Source: JBBQNR01 sp963774075 (GTDB lineage Bacteria; Actinomycetota; Thermoleophilia; Solirubrobacterales; JBBDJG01). From it: a DNA stretch of 64,000 nt. The DNA lies in the NCBI GenBank assembly GCA_963774075.1, contig CAVZDP010000003.1, positions 868,001 through 932,000 of the forward strand, written 5' to 3'. The notes beneath the pieces were generated by a model, which saw only the letters and a list, made by a program, of their open reading frames with translations, was not told where the DNA came from and searched no databases. The translations under genes were made by a program, and so were the position numbers. Shown here in pieces: positions 26,590 to 33,684 of this stretch. Position 1 is the stretch's first letter, and each line of letters begins with the position of its first letter.

Positions 26590-29415
26590 ATGGGGAGGAG
26601 TGCCCTGCCGATATCGGTGGGAGCGCCGGTCAGTCTCGTGGCGCTCGGATTTCTTGCGATTGTCCTGGCGTTGTTGCCGCAACAGGGCTCGCTCCCCGAT
26701 CCGATCCAAGCGCTGGCGGGTGACACGAGCGACTCGTACGCCAAGCGTCCCCTTTCGTTCATCCCCAATCGAGGCCAGACGGACGAGAGCGTCCGCTACT
26801 ACGCCCAGGGAGCGGGCTTCGGCTTCTATTTCACCGATGACAGGGCGGTGCTCTCTTTCCAGAAGGAAGCGCGCGGCCAGGCACTACAACTGCGCTTCCT
26901 GGGAGCAAGCGACAACGCGACGCTCAGGGCTCGGCTCGAGGGTACGGGCACGGTCAACTATCTGAAGGGCGATGACCCGAGGGAGTGGCAGACCGGGCTG
27001 CCGACCTACGGCCAGCTCGCCTACCAGGGCCTTTGGCCAGGTGTCGACATGTCCATCCGTGGCGCAAGCGGGACGCTCAAGTACGAGTTCAAGCTGGCGC
27101 CCGGCGCAAACCCCGAGCGCATTCGCCTCGCCTATGCGGGCGCCGAGGGCCTTTCCTTGTCCCGCGGCGGCAACCTCTCCATCCGAACACGGCACGGCAC
27201 GCTTCGTGACTCGGCGCCTCGCGCCTGGCAGCAGATAGGCGGGCGCAAGGTCCCCGTCCAAAGCCGCTATTCGCTCAACAACGGCGCCCGTGGTGCAAAC
27301 GCCTACGGCTTCGAGCTCGGAGCCTACGATCGCAGCCACCCGCTCGTGATCGACCCCGGCGTCGTCTACTCCACCTATCTGGGCGGCACGGGCACCGACC
27401 TGGGCAACGCGATCGCGGTCGACGCCGCGGGCAGCGCCTACATCACCGGCCGCACCAGTTCTCCGGGCTTCCCGACGACAGCGGGGGCGTTCGACACCTC
27501 CCTCGGCGGCAGCGGCGACGCTTTCGTCACGAAGCTCGAGCCCGACGGCTCGGCGCTCGCCTACTCGACCTACCTGGGGGGGTCGGGCCTCATCGACGAG
27601 GCCAACGGGATCGCGGTCGACGGCGCGGGCAGGGCCTACGTCACCGGTGACACCAACTCCTCGGACTTCCCCACCACGGCGGGAGCGTTCGATACCACCC
27701 TCAGCGGCAGCGACGACGCATTCGTCGCGAAGCTCGAGCCCGACGGCTCGGCGCTCGCCTACTCGACGTACCTGGGCGGGACCGGAAACGCCGACTACGG
27801 TAACGGGATCACATTCGACGGTGCGGGCAGCGCCTTTGTCACCGGCTACACCGTGTCGTCGAACTTCCCCACCACCCCGGGGGCGTTCGACACCACCTTC
27901 ACACCCGCCGGCAACTTCTCCGCCTACCTCACGAAGCTCGAGCCCGACGGCTCGGCGCTCGACTACTCGACCTTCCTCGGCGGGTCGTCGGGGGGCACCA
28001 GCATCGGCAATGACGTCGCGGTCGACGGGGCGGACAACGCCTATGTCACCGGCAGCACCGCCTCCTCGCTCTTCCCCACCACTCCGGGGGCGTTCGACAC
28101 CACCTTCAATGGCGACCAGGATGCCTTCGTCACCAAGTTCAACACTTCCGGCTCGTCGCTTTTGTACTCCACCTACCTGGGCGGGACTGGCACCGACGGA
28201 AGCGCCGCGATCGCGCTCGACGTGACCGGCCGCGCCCACCTGACGGGATTCACCAACTCCACCGGCTTTCCCACCACGGCGGGGGCGTTCGACACCAGCT
28301 ACAACGACGATGGCGACGCCTTCGTAACGAAGCTCAATGTCGCCGGTTCGGCGCTGTCTTACTCGACCTTCCTGGGCGGGACGGGCGTCGGCGGGACGGG
28401 CTATGACTCGGGCAGTGGGATCGCGGTCGACGGAACGGGCAGCGCCTGGGTCACGGGCCGCACCGACTCGGTGGTGTACCCCACCACGGCGGGTGCGTTC
28501 GACACCGTCTACGGCGCCGTTGGCGACGCCTTCGTAACGAAGGTGAGCCTCAACGGCTCGGCGCTCGCCTACTCCACCTACCTGGGCGGGAGCACGGGCG
28601 GGACGGGTGGCACCGATCAGGGCAGCGACATCGCGCTCGGCGGGGTGGGGGACGTTTACGTCGCGGGCTACACCACCTCCTCCGACTTCCCCACCACGGC
28701 GGGGGCGTTCGACACGAGCGCCAACGGCAGCAACGACGCCTTTGTGTGGAAGTTCTTCGCGGGCGCGCCGCCCTACCCGCGCCCGGGCGGCGCGACGCCG
28801 CTGCGAGTGCCGCTCGTGCCCGAGTACCAGCAGTGCACGGAGCCGAATCAGACGCATGTCGGGCCGCTGGACGCCGGATCGTGCTCGCCACCCGTACAGA
28901 GCTCCACGCTCCTGACCACCTCAACCGTCGGCAGGGGGTTGGGCCACGCCATCCTCAGGGTGCAGAACGGCAACCCCGGTACGCCGGAGGACGAGGCTGA
29001 CGTCACGATCGAGGCCGCACTCTCCGACGTGCGCAGCACGGCCGGCGGCGATTACACGGGCCGGGTGATCCTGACCACTCCGGTGCGGATGACCGATACG
29101 CGGAACGGCGCCAGCGGCGAAGAACCGGCGACGGTCTCCGACTTCGAGCTCTCGGCGCCGATCGACTGCGTGGCGACCGCCGCCCCCGAGAATGGCAGCA
29201 ACTGCAACATCGCCACGACGGTCGACGCGCTCGTACCCGGTTTTGTGAAGGAGGGCGCGCGCGCGGTCGTCTCGGCCTTCTCGGTCAGCGTCGAAGACGC
29301 AGGGCTCGACGGCGTTATCGATCCCAGCCCGGACCCGGTCGGCCTCGGCTGCCCGCCGACCTGCGGCTCGGGCGACGAGAAGGTCTATTTGCGGCAGGGC
29401 GTTTTCGCTCCCTGA
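26590..29415 (+). CDS. Secreted SBBP-repeat (seven-bladed propeller) protein with Cys-rich C-terminal domain
   Basis: GGGGGAGG at 26576-26583 is 6 nt before ATG 26590, so that start is preferred over ATG 26584. After a hydrophobic export segment (VALGFLAIVLALLPQQG) comes the N-terminal domain usual for SBBP proteins (FIPNRGQTDESVRYYAQG, VDMSIRGASGTLKYEFKLAP, HPLVIDPG). Then there are seven SBBP repeats of about 65 residues (YSTYLGG, AxVTGxTxSxxFPTTAGAFD, DAFVTKL), one per blade. Residues 729-941 repeat the six-Cys C-terminal domain found in the protein at 20235, starting PRPGGATPLRVPLVP. Function is unknown; the protein is extracellular and likely adhesive or surface-associated. Confidence 0.9.
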   Translation: MGRSALPISVGAPVSLVALGFLAIVLALLPQQGSLPDPIQALAGDTSDSYAKRPLSFIPNRGQTDESVRYYAQGAGFGFYFTDDRAVLSFQKEARGQALQLRFLGASDNATLRARLEGTGTVNYLKGDDPREWQTGLPTYGQLAYQGLWPGVDMSIRGASGTLKYEFKLAPGANPERIRLAYAGAEGLSLSRGGNLSIRTRHGTLRDSAPRAWQQIGGRKVPVQSRYSLNNGARGANAYGFELGAYDRSHPLVIDPGVVYSTYLGGTGTDLGNAIAVDAAGSAYITGRTSSPGFPTTAGAFDTSLGGSGDAFVTKLEPDGSALAYSTYLGGSGLIDEANGIAVDGAGRAYVTGDTNSSDFPTTAGAFDTTLSGSDDAFVAKLEPDGSALAYSTYLGGTGNADYGNGITFDGAGSAFVTGYTVSSNFPTTPGAFDTTFTPAGNFSAYLTKLEPDGSALDYSTFLGGSSGGTSIGNDVAVDGADNAYVTGSTASSLFPTTPGAFDTTFNGDQDAFVTKFNTSGSSLLYSTYLGGTGTDGSAAIALDVTGRAHLTGFTNSTGFPTTAGAFDTSYNDDGDAFVTKLNVAGSALSYSTFLGGTGVGGTGYDSGSGIAVDGTGSAWVTGRTDSVVYPTTAGAFDTVYGAVGDAFVTKVSLNGSALAYSTYLGGSTGGTGGTDQGSDIALGGVGDVYVAGYTTSSDFPTTAGAFDTSANGSNDAFVWKFFAGAPPYPRPGGATPLRVPLVPEYQQCTEPNQTHVGPLDAGSCSPPVQSSTLLTTSTVGRGLGHAILRVQNGNPGTPEDEADVTIEAALSDVRSTAGGDYTGRVILTTPVRMTDTRNGASGEEPATVSDFELSAPIDCVATAAPENGSNCNIATTVDALVPGFVKEGARAVVSAFSVSVEDAGLDGVIDPSPDPVGLGCPPTCGSGDEKVYLRQGVFAP

Positions 29416-29439
29416 TCACCGGCAGGGATCAGCCGCGGG

Positions 29440-29880
29440 CTAGGGCACCCTCGGAAACCAGGACGCGCCGCGCAGCGGCCGGTAGTCGCCGGCGCCTCCG
29501 GCGATCGTCATCGCCCCGATCAGCGCCAGGAAGGCGCCGATCTCGCGGTCGGCACCGGCCGGGAAGTCGAAGACGAGGAGCCAACCGATCAGCACGATCG
29601 CCACGAGGCCGAGCAGGTCGGTGGCGCCGATCAGCGTCAGATCCGGGCGAAACAGGCCAAAGCGCCCGCCCGTGATCGCCGCGGCGATCGCGCACAGCCC
29701 GGCGATGAGGAAGAAGACGTCGGCCATCGCCCACAGCTCCCAGCCGCTTGCGGCTGACGCCCCCGTCTCAGCCCAGGGCAGGAACAGCGACACGATCAGC
29801 AACACGCCTCCTGCGCCGGCGATCAGCTGCCCCGCGCGACGATTACTCGATTCCACTACGCGCCTCCTTCGTTCGAACAC
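29440..29880 (-). CDS. Small membrane protein with four predicted helices
   Basis: The 146-residue protein has a basic N-terminus and four hydrophobic stretches, the first VLLIVSLFLPWAETG, a pattern common in small actinobacterial membrane proteins of unknown function. The Pro-Trp at the end of helix one recurs in that group. The ATG at 29880 overlaps the upstream XRE gene by 38 bp; GTG 29856 would shorten the overlap. Co-transcription with the regulator is likely. No function is recognised. Confidence 0.7.
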   Translation of the reverse strand: MFERRRRVVESSNRRAGQLIAGAGGVLLIVSLFLPWAETGASAASGWELWAMADVFFLIAGLCAIAAAITGGRFGLFRPDLTLIGATDLLGLVAIVLIGWLLVFDFPAGADREIGAFLALIGAMTIAGGAGDYRPLRGASWFPRVP

Positions 29881-30682
29881 GGTCCGCGAGCGCTTCGGCG
29901 GTGGCCTGGTCGGCCGGGAAGAGCAGCTCCATGGCCAGCTCGGAGGTGGTCACCTCGAATGGGGTGTCGAAAGTCGCGAACATGCCGAAGAAGGAGAGCT
30001 CGCCGCCACCGGGCGCGCGGAACCTCACCGGACCGAGCATCTCGCGCGCGTCGGGATCGGGCGCCGGATCCGGCTCGTCGCCGGGGATGGGGTAGCCGGC
30101 AACCTCCTCGAGGAGGGCGGCGAGGTCAGGGTCACCGGTAACCGCGAGCTGCCGCTCGAGCCGCTGGCAAAAATGCGCGCGCCACTGGCCGAGGTTGACG
30201 ATCAGGGGCGCCAGCCCGAGGGGATGGAAGCCCAGCCGCATGATGTTGACCGGGGGCTCGAGCAGCGCCGGATCGATCACTACCTCCTCGGTCAGGCTCC
30301 GCATCGGGGAGTTAGCGGCGACGAGGTTCCAGCCGCGGTCGACGACGACGGCCGGGTACGGCTCATGACGGGTGAGTATCTGGTCGACCGCCGCGCGTAC
30401 CGGCCGCAGCTCGGGATCCTCGAGCGAGCGCTCGGGAAAGGCCGGCGCGTGGCCGCTGGCGAGCAGCAGCCGGTTCTGCTCGCGAAACGGGACCTCGAGC
30501 TGTTCGAGGATCCGCAGCAGCATCTCGCGCCCGGGCCTGGAGCGACCGGTCTCGACGAAGCTCAGATGACGAGTCGAGATCCCCGCGTCCAGCGCCAGCT
30601 CGAGCTGGGAGCGGCGGCGCCGCTCGCGCCACTCGCGGAGCACCGGTCCGATCGAAGGCTGCGAGCCGACGGTGGCCATCAC
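29843..30682 (-). CDS. XRE-family regulator with MmyB-like ligand domain
   Basis: The 279-residue protein has an N-terminal helix-turn-helix (LREWRERRRRSQLELALDAG, then STRHLSFVETGRSRPGREM), whose FVETGRSRPS-like motif is specific to the XRE-MmyB group. The C-terminal domain (AVVVDRGWNLVAANSPM, then LGFHPLGLAPLIVNLGQW) is the MmyB-like PAS fold that binds a small ligand, possibly a fatty acid. Such regulators often control adjacent dehydrogenase or membrane genes; here the overlapping membrane-protein gene is the obvious candidate. Start GTG 30682 or ATG 30679, directly after a TAGAGT hexamer. Confidence 0.9.
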   Translation of the reverse strand: MMATVGSQPSIGPVLREWRERRRRSQLELALDAGISTRHLSFVETGRSRPGREMLLRILEQLEVPFREQNRLLLASGHAPAFPERSLEDPELRPVRAAVDQILTRHEPYPAVVVDRGWNLVAANSPMRSLTEEVVIDPALLEPPVNIMRLGFHPLGLAPLIVNLGQWRAHFCQRLERQLAVTGDPDLAALLEEVAGYPIPGDEPDPAPDPDAREMLGPVRFRAPGGGELSFFGMFATFDTPFEVTTSELAMELLFPADQATAEALADRVRTKEARSGIE

Positions 30683-30688
30683 GCGCCG

Positions 30689-30694
30689 ACTCTA
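30689..30694 (-). promoter_or_regulatory. Putative -10 element, leaderless type
   Basis: TAGAGT on the minus strand, 6 nt before the GTG at 30682 of the XRE regulator. Confidence 0.4.
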
Positions 30695-30812
30695 GCCTGC
30701 CGATACCCGCATTTCGATTACCTCGAGGTAATCGTCAACCGGCCACGCCCGCTCGTACGACGGTTGCCGGCCCGTGGCGGCCGAGAAGCAAGAGCTAGGC
30801 GGCCCTTCGTCT

Positions 30813-31109
30813 TTAGTGCGACCGCGCCGCCGCGCTACCCGGTACCAGCGCGCCGGTCGGCAGCACGAAGCGAAGCGGTGTCCGCGGTGTTGCTTCGCCG
30901 CCGTCCATCATCCGCGAACCGTGCAGGCCGCCCTTGGGAGCGGTCAGAGTCTCCGTCTCGGGTTTTCCCCCGTGGGCCATGACCCAGGCCATGATCGCCG
31001 CGAAGTTAGGTCCCTCGGCGAGGATCGCGGCGCGCTCGATGACGTCGCCGCCAGAATCGTCAGGACGGGCCAGCCGCGTGACCAAAGCGCGAATCGCGTC
31101 GTCGTCCAC
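30813..31109 (-). CDS. Small protein of unknown function
   Basis: The frame of 98 codons starts GTG at 31109. The first 45 residues are helical and acidic (DDDAIRALVTRLARPDDSGG, then IERAAILAEGPNFAAIMAWV); the rest is Gly/Pro-rich and probably disordered. Codon-position GC bias and the correctly placed TAGGGT hexamer support a real gene. No family is recognised. Confidence 0.55.
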   Translation of the reverse strand: MDDDAIRALVTRLARPDDSGGDVIERAAILAEGPNFAAIMAWVMAHGGKPETETLTAPKGGLHGSRMMDGGEATPRTPLRFVLPTGALVPGSAAARSH

Positions 31110-31115
31110 CTCTCC

Positions 31116-31121
31116 ACCCTA
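31116..31121 (-). promoter_or_regulatory. Putative -10 element, leaderless type
   Basis: TAGGGT on the minus strand, 6 nt before the GTG at 31109. A purine run (GGAGAG) in the spacer could also act as a very close ribosome-binding site, so this case is ambiguous. Confidence 0.3.
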
Positions 31122-31276
31122 GCCGCTCTGGGAGGGGAGCGCCGTCGCGAGCCAGTTTCGCTCCATCCTCTCGAACCCACTAGGCCATCTGTAGCGAGGG
31201 GTAGTCACGGGGAGCGATGCGCGGTCGAGCGTGCTGAGAAAAAGCCGGACCCAGCGTGAGTGCTGCTTGGCTCTGA

Positions 31277-32278
31277 CTATTTGCTCGAGCTCACACACTG
31301 GCCGTGGTTCCGGTACTCGCCCGGGAATGCCTTGCACTTCTTCGAGGCGTTCTCGAACGGACGCGGCTGCCAGTCGATGTCCTCGGGACGGACAGGCGGC
31401 GATGGGACAACTGACTGGCTCAGCGTGGTCGTGTCGAACAGGTTGATCCTGCTTGTGTAGTTGCATGCGACCGAATCACACCTGTTGAAGGCGATGAGCC
31501 TGCCGTCAGGCGACCAAGCCGGTGAATGATTGACGGCGACCGTAACTGGGAGCTGGGTACGCCCGGTGCCATCGGGGTCCATGGTCCAAAGCTCGATGTT
31601 GTTGTCGCCAGTACCAGTGCCGCGATGGAACGCGATCCTTGCGCCGTCGGGCGACCAGTTCAGACCCGCATCGAATGGAGGGCCTCCTCCGCCCGTTTCT
31701 GGCGAAATCACATGTTGCCCAGAGCCGTCAGGGTTCATGACCCACCATGCGTTCGCGAAGTCGTCATGGAATAGCAGACGGGAGCCATCCGGCGACCATT
31801 CGAGACGCTCTATGAGGAGATGATCAGATGTCAAACGTTGAACCTCTCTGCCATCGGCATCCATTAGGTAGATATCCCTGGAAAAGCCATCCCGCTCGCT
31901 GATAAAGGCGATGCGTGAACCATCGGGCGACCACGTTGGGCTGAAGTCGAAGCCTGGATCATCTGTCAGCCTGGTTCGACTTGAGCCATCAGCAGCCGTG
32001 ACGTAGATGTCGGTTGGGCCAATGTCCCCGTGATGAGAGGGGGCATGCGCGAACGCGATCTTGGTGCCATCAGGCGACCAAGCCGGGTCGTAGGCCCATT
32101 CGGAAACGACCGCTAGGCCGCTCCCATCAAGGTTGACCGTGGCAAGATCGATGCCATTCGTGAAGGCCAGCTTTCCGTTCTGGCCCGGGTAGGTGGCCTG
32201 CGCCGACGCCGCCCAGAACGCCATCAGCGTGACCAGTGCCACTGCGAAAGTGGCCGTCCTACCCACGAATCCCTTCAT
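31277..32278 (-). CDS. Secreted TolB-like PD40-repeat protein
   Basis: The ATG at 32278 is preceded by AGGAGGT at suitable spacing; the ORF extends to 32356 but without a better start. A signal peptide (TFAVALVTLMAFWAASAQA) leads into about five PD40 beta-propeller blades marked by AWSPDGTKIAF, TWSPDGSRIAFISERD, EWSPDGSRLLFHDD and AWSPDGRLIAFNR. The C-terminal 30 residues have two Cys and a basic patch. TolB-like propellers of this type bind proteins or glycans outside the cell. The gene is visibly less GC-rich than its neighbours, which suggests transfer or weaker selection. Confidence 0.88.
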   Translation of the reverse strand: MKGFVGRTATFAVALVTLMAFWAASAQATYPGQNGKLAFTNGIDLATVNLDGSGLAVVSEWAYDPAWSPDGTKIAFAHAPSHHGDIGPTDIYVTAADGSSRTRLTDDPGFDFSPTWSPDGSRIAFISERDGFSRDIYLMDADGREVQRLTSDHLLIERLEWSPDGSRLLFHDDFANAWWVMNPDGSGQHVISPETGGGGPPFDAGLNWSPDGARIAFHRGTGTGDNNIELWTMDPDGTGRTQLPVTVAVNHSPAWSPDGRLIAFNRCDSVACNYTSRINLFDTTTLSQSVVPSPPVRPEDIDWQPRPFENASKKCKAFPGEYRNHGQCVSSSK

Positions 32279-32656
32279 GTCCGTGACCTCCTGCGAAGAT
32301 AGCGGGAGCAGGTCCCGTCCTATGGGAACGTGGGAAAGCGGCGCTTCCGTCGGCAAGTGGCGGCCGCTATGCCCCTCAGAGCGACGCCCGGATCATGCCG
32401 CAATAGCGAGCGACCCCCTGAAACAGGTATGACGTCCTACACGCGATCCTTGGTTTGGCCCAGAAGCTTGTGGAGAACGGGTATTGCGGCTTCCCAGGCA
32501 TGAAGCGACTGGTGATGCCCAGGAGCTGAACGCGCGCGTGGACGTCGACCGCGAAGAGCCGCGTCGCCTGCGCCTACCTGTGCAAGTCCGGCTACATCCA
32601 GTAGCGCCGGAGCGTCGATGAGTCGCGGGGCGGGCCGTGGGAACGGCTCGCCCCGC
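32279..32656. other. Intergenic region without recognisable gene
   Basis: These 378 bp between divergent genes hold only short ORFs without protein character. The left part must contain the TolB-like gene's promoter. No tRNA, riboswitch or strong hairpin was seen. Confidence 0.6.
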
Positions 32657-32662
32657 TACCGT
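32657..32662 (+). promoter_or_regulatory. Putative -10 element, leaderless type
   Basis: TACCGT, 7 nt before the ATG at 32670. Confidence 0.35.
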
Positions 32663-32669
32663 CAACGCG

Positions 32670-33614
32670 ATGCTGCACGCCCGAAAGCTCCGCGAGCTGA
32701 CGATCGATCGCCAAGGGCCGGGTCGCGACTACGTGTCCTCGGCCAGCGGGCTGGTCCGCACCGGGAACACAATCTACGTCGCGGCGGACGACGAACGCGA
32801 GCTGGCGGTCTTCCCATTGGGGGGCGATGCGCCGGGGCGACTGGTGCGGTTCCTGCCGGGCGAGCTGCCCGCGGATTCGACGCTGCGGAAGCGCGAGAAG
32901 CCCGACATCGAGGCGCTCGCGCTGTTGCCGCCGGGGGAACACGCGCCCGGGGGCGGCCTGCTTGCGCTCGAGTCCGGGTCGAAGCCGAACCGGCGCGGGG
33001 GCGTGCTGTGGCATCTCGATGAGCGGGGCTCGCTGGCCGGTGAGCCGCAACGGCTCGACCTGACAGATCTCTACCTAGGGCTCGAGGCCGAGATTGAGGA
33101 CCTGAACATCGAAGGAGCGACGGTGACGGCCGAGCAGCTGGTCCTCTTTCAGCGCGGGAACGGCCGGGCGGGTGTGAACGCCACGATCGCGCTCGACCTG
33201 GCCACGGTGCTGCGCGCGCTGCGCGACCGGGTCGTGTCGCCCGCCGCCGTCATCGGCATCCGGCGCCACGAGCTCGGCGAGGCGAAGGGCGTGCGGCTCT
33301 GCTTCTCGGACGCGACGGCGCTACCGGGCGCCGGCGTCCTGTTCACCGCGGTGGCCGAGGGCGGCGACGACACCTACCTCGACGGCCGGTGCGCCGGTGC
33401 CGCGGTGGGTTTGCTGACGCCGGTCGGGGAACTCGACTGGATCCGGCCGCTCGACCCGCCGGCCAAGGTGGAGGGCATCGAGGCCCACCGGACCGGCGCC
33501 GGGACGGAGTTGCTTCTCGTCGCGGACCCGGACGATCCGGACTCGCCGGCGCCGCTGCTTCAGGCCCTGCTGCCCCCTAACGGCGGCGCGCCTGATGCAA
33601 TGCCACTTCGCTGA
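32670..33614 (+). CDS. Predicted beta-propeller protein of the DUF6910/DUF6929 type
   Basis: The 314-residue cytoplasmic protein shows repeated strands with acidic loops: SGLVRTGNTIYVAADDEREL, ALALLPPGEHAPGGGLLALE, KGVRLCFSDATALPGAGVLF and IEAHRTGAGTELLLVADPDD. The last two pieces, an ALPG/FTAVAE strand and a closing VADPDDP, are how I remember an uncharacterised propeller family in Proteobacteria and Actinobacteria. No catalytic residues are evident. It has no operon partners; the next gene is convergent nrdJ. Confidence 0.7.
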   Translation: MLHARKLRELTIDRQGPGRDYVSSASGLVRTGNTIYVAADDERELAVFPLGGDAPGRLVRFLPGELPADSTLRKREKPDIEALALLPPGEHAPGGGLLALESGSKPNRRGGVLWHLDERGSLAGEPQRLDLTDLYLGLEAEIEDLNIEGATVTAEQLVLFQRGNGRAGVNATIALDLATVLRALRDRVVSPAAVIGIRRHELGEAKGVRLCFSDATALPGAGVLFTAVAEGGDDTYLDGRCAGAAVGLLTPVGELDWIRPLDPPAKVEGIEAHRTGAGTELLLVADPDDPDSPAPLLQALLPPNGGAPDAMPLR

Positions 33615-33684
33615 CCTCCTCCGCCGGGATCCGAGGCTTCCGATCGGCGGCGGGATTCGAATCCGCGACGACTCTCTACGGCTG

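Noticed and set aside
33645..33675. tRNA-like T-arm (gcgggattcgaatccgc) next to the nrdJ end
   Set aside because: No acceptor, D- or anticodon arm can be folded on either strand around it. At most it is a chance match or a very old tRNA remnant.
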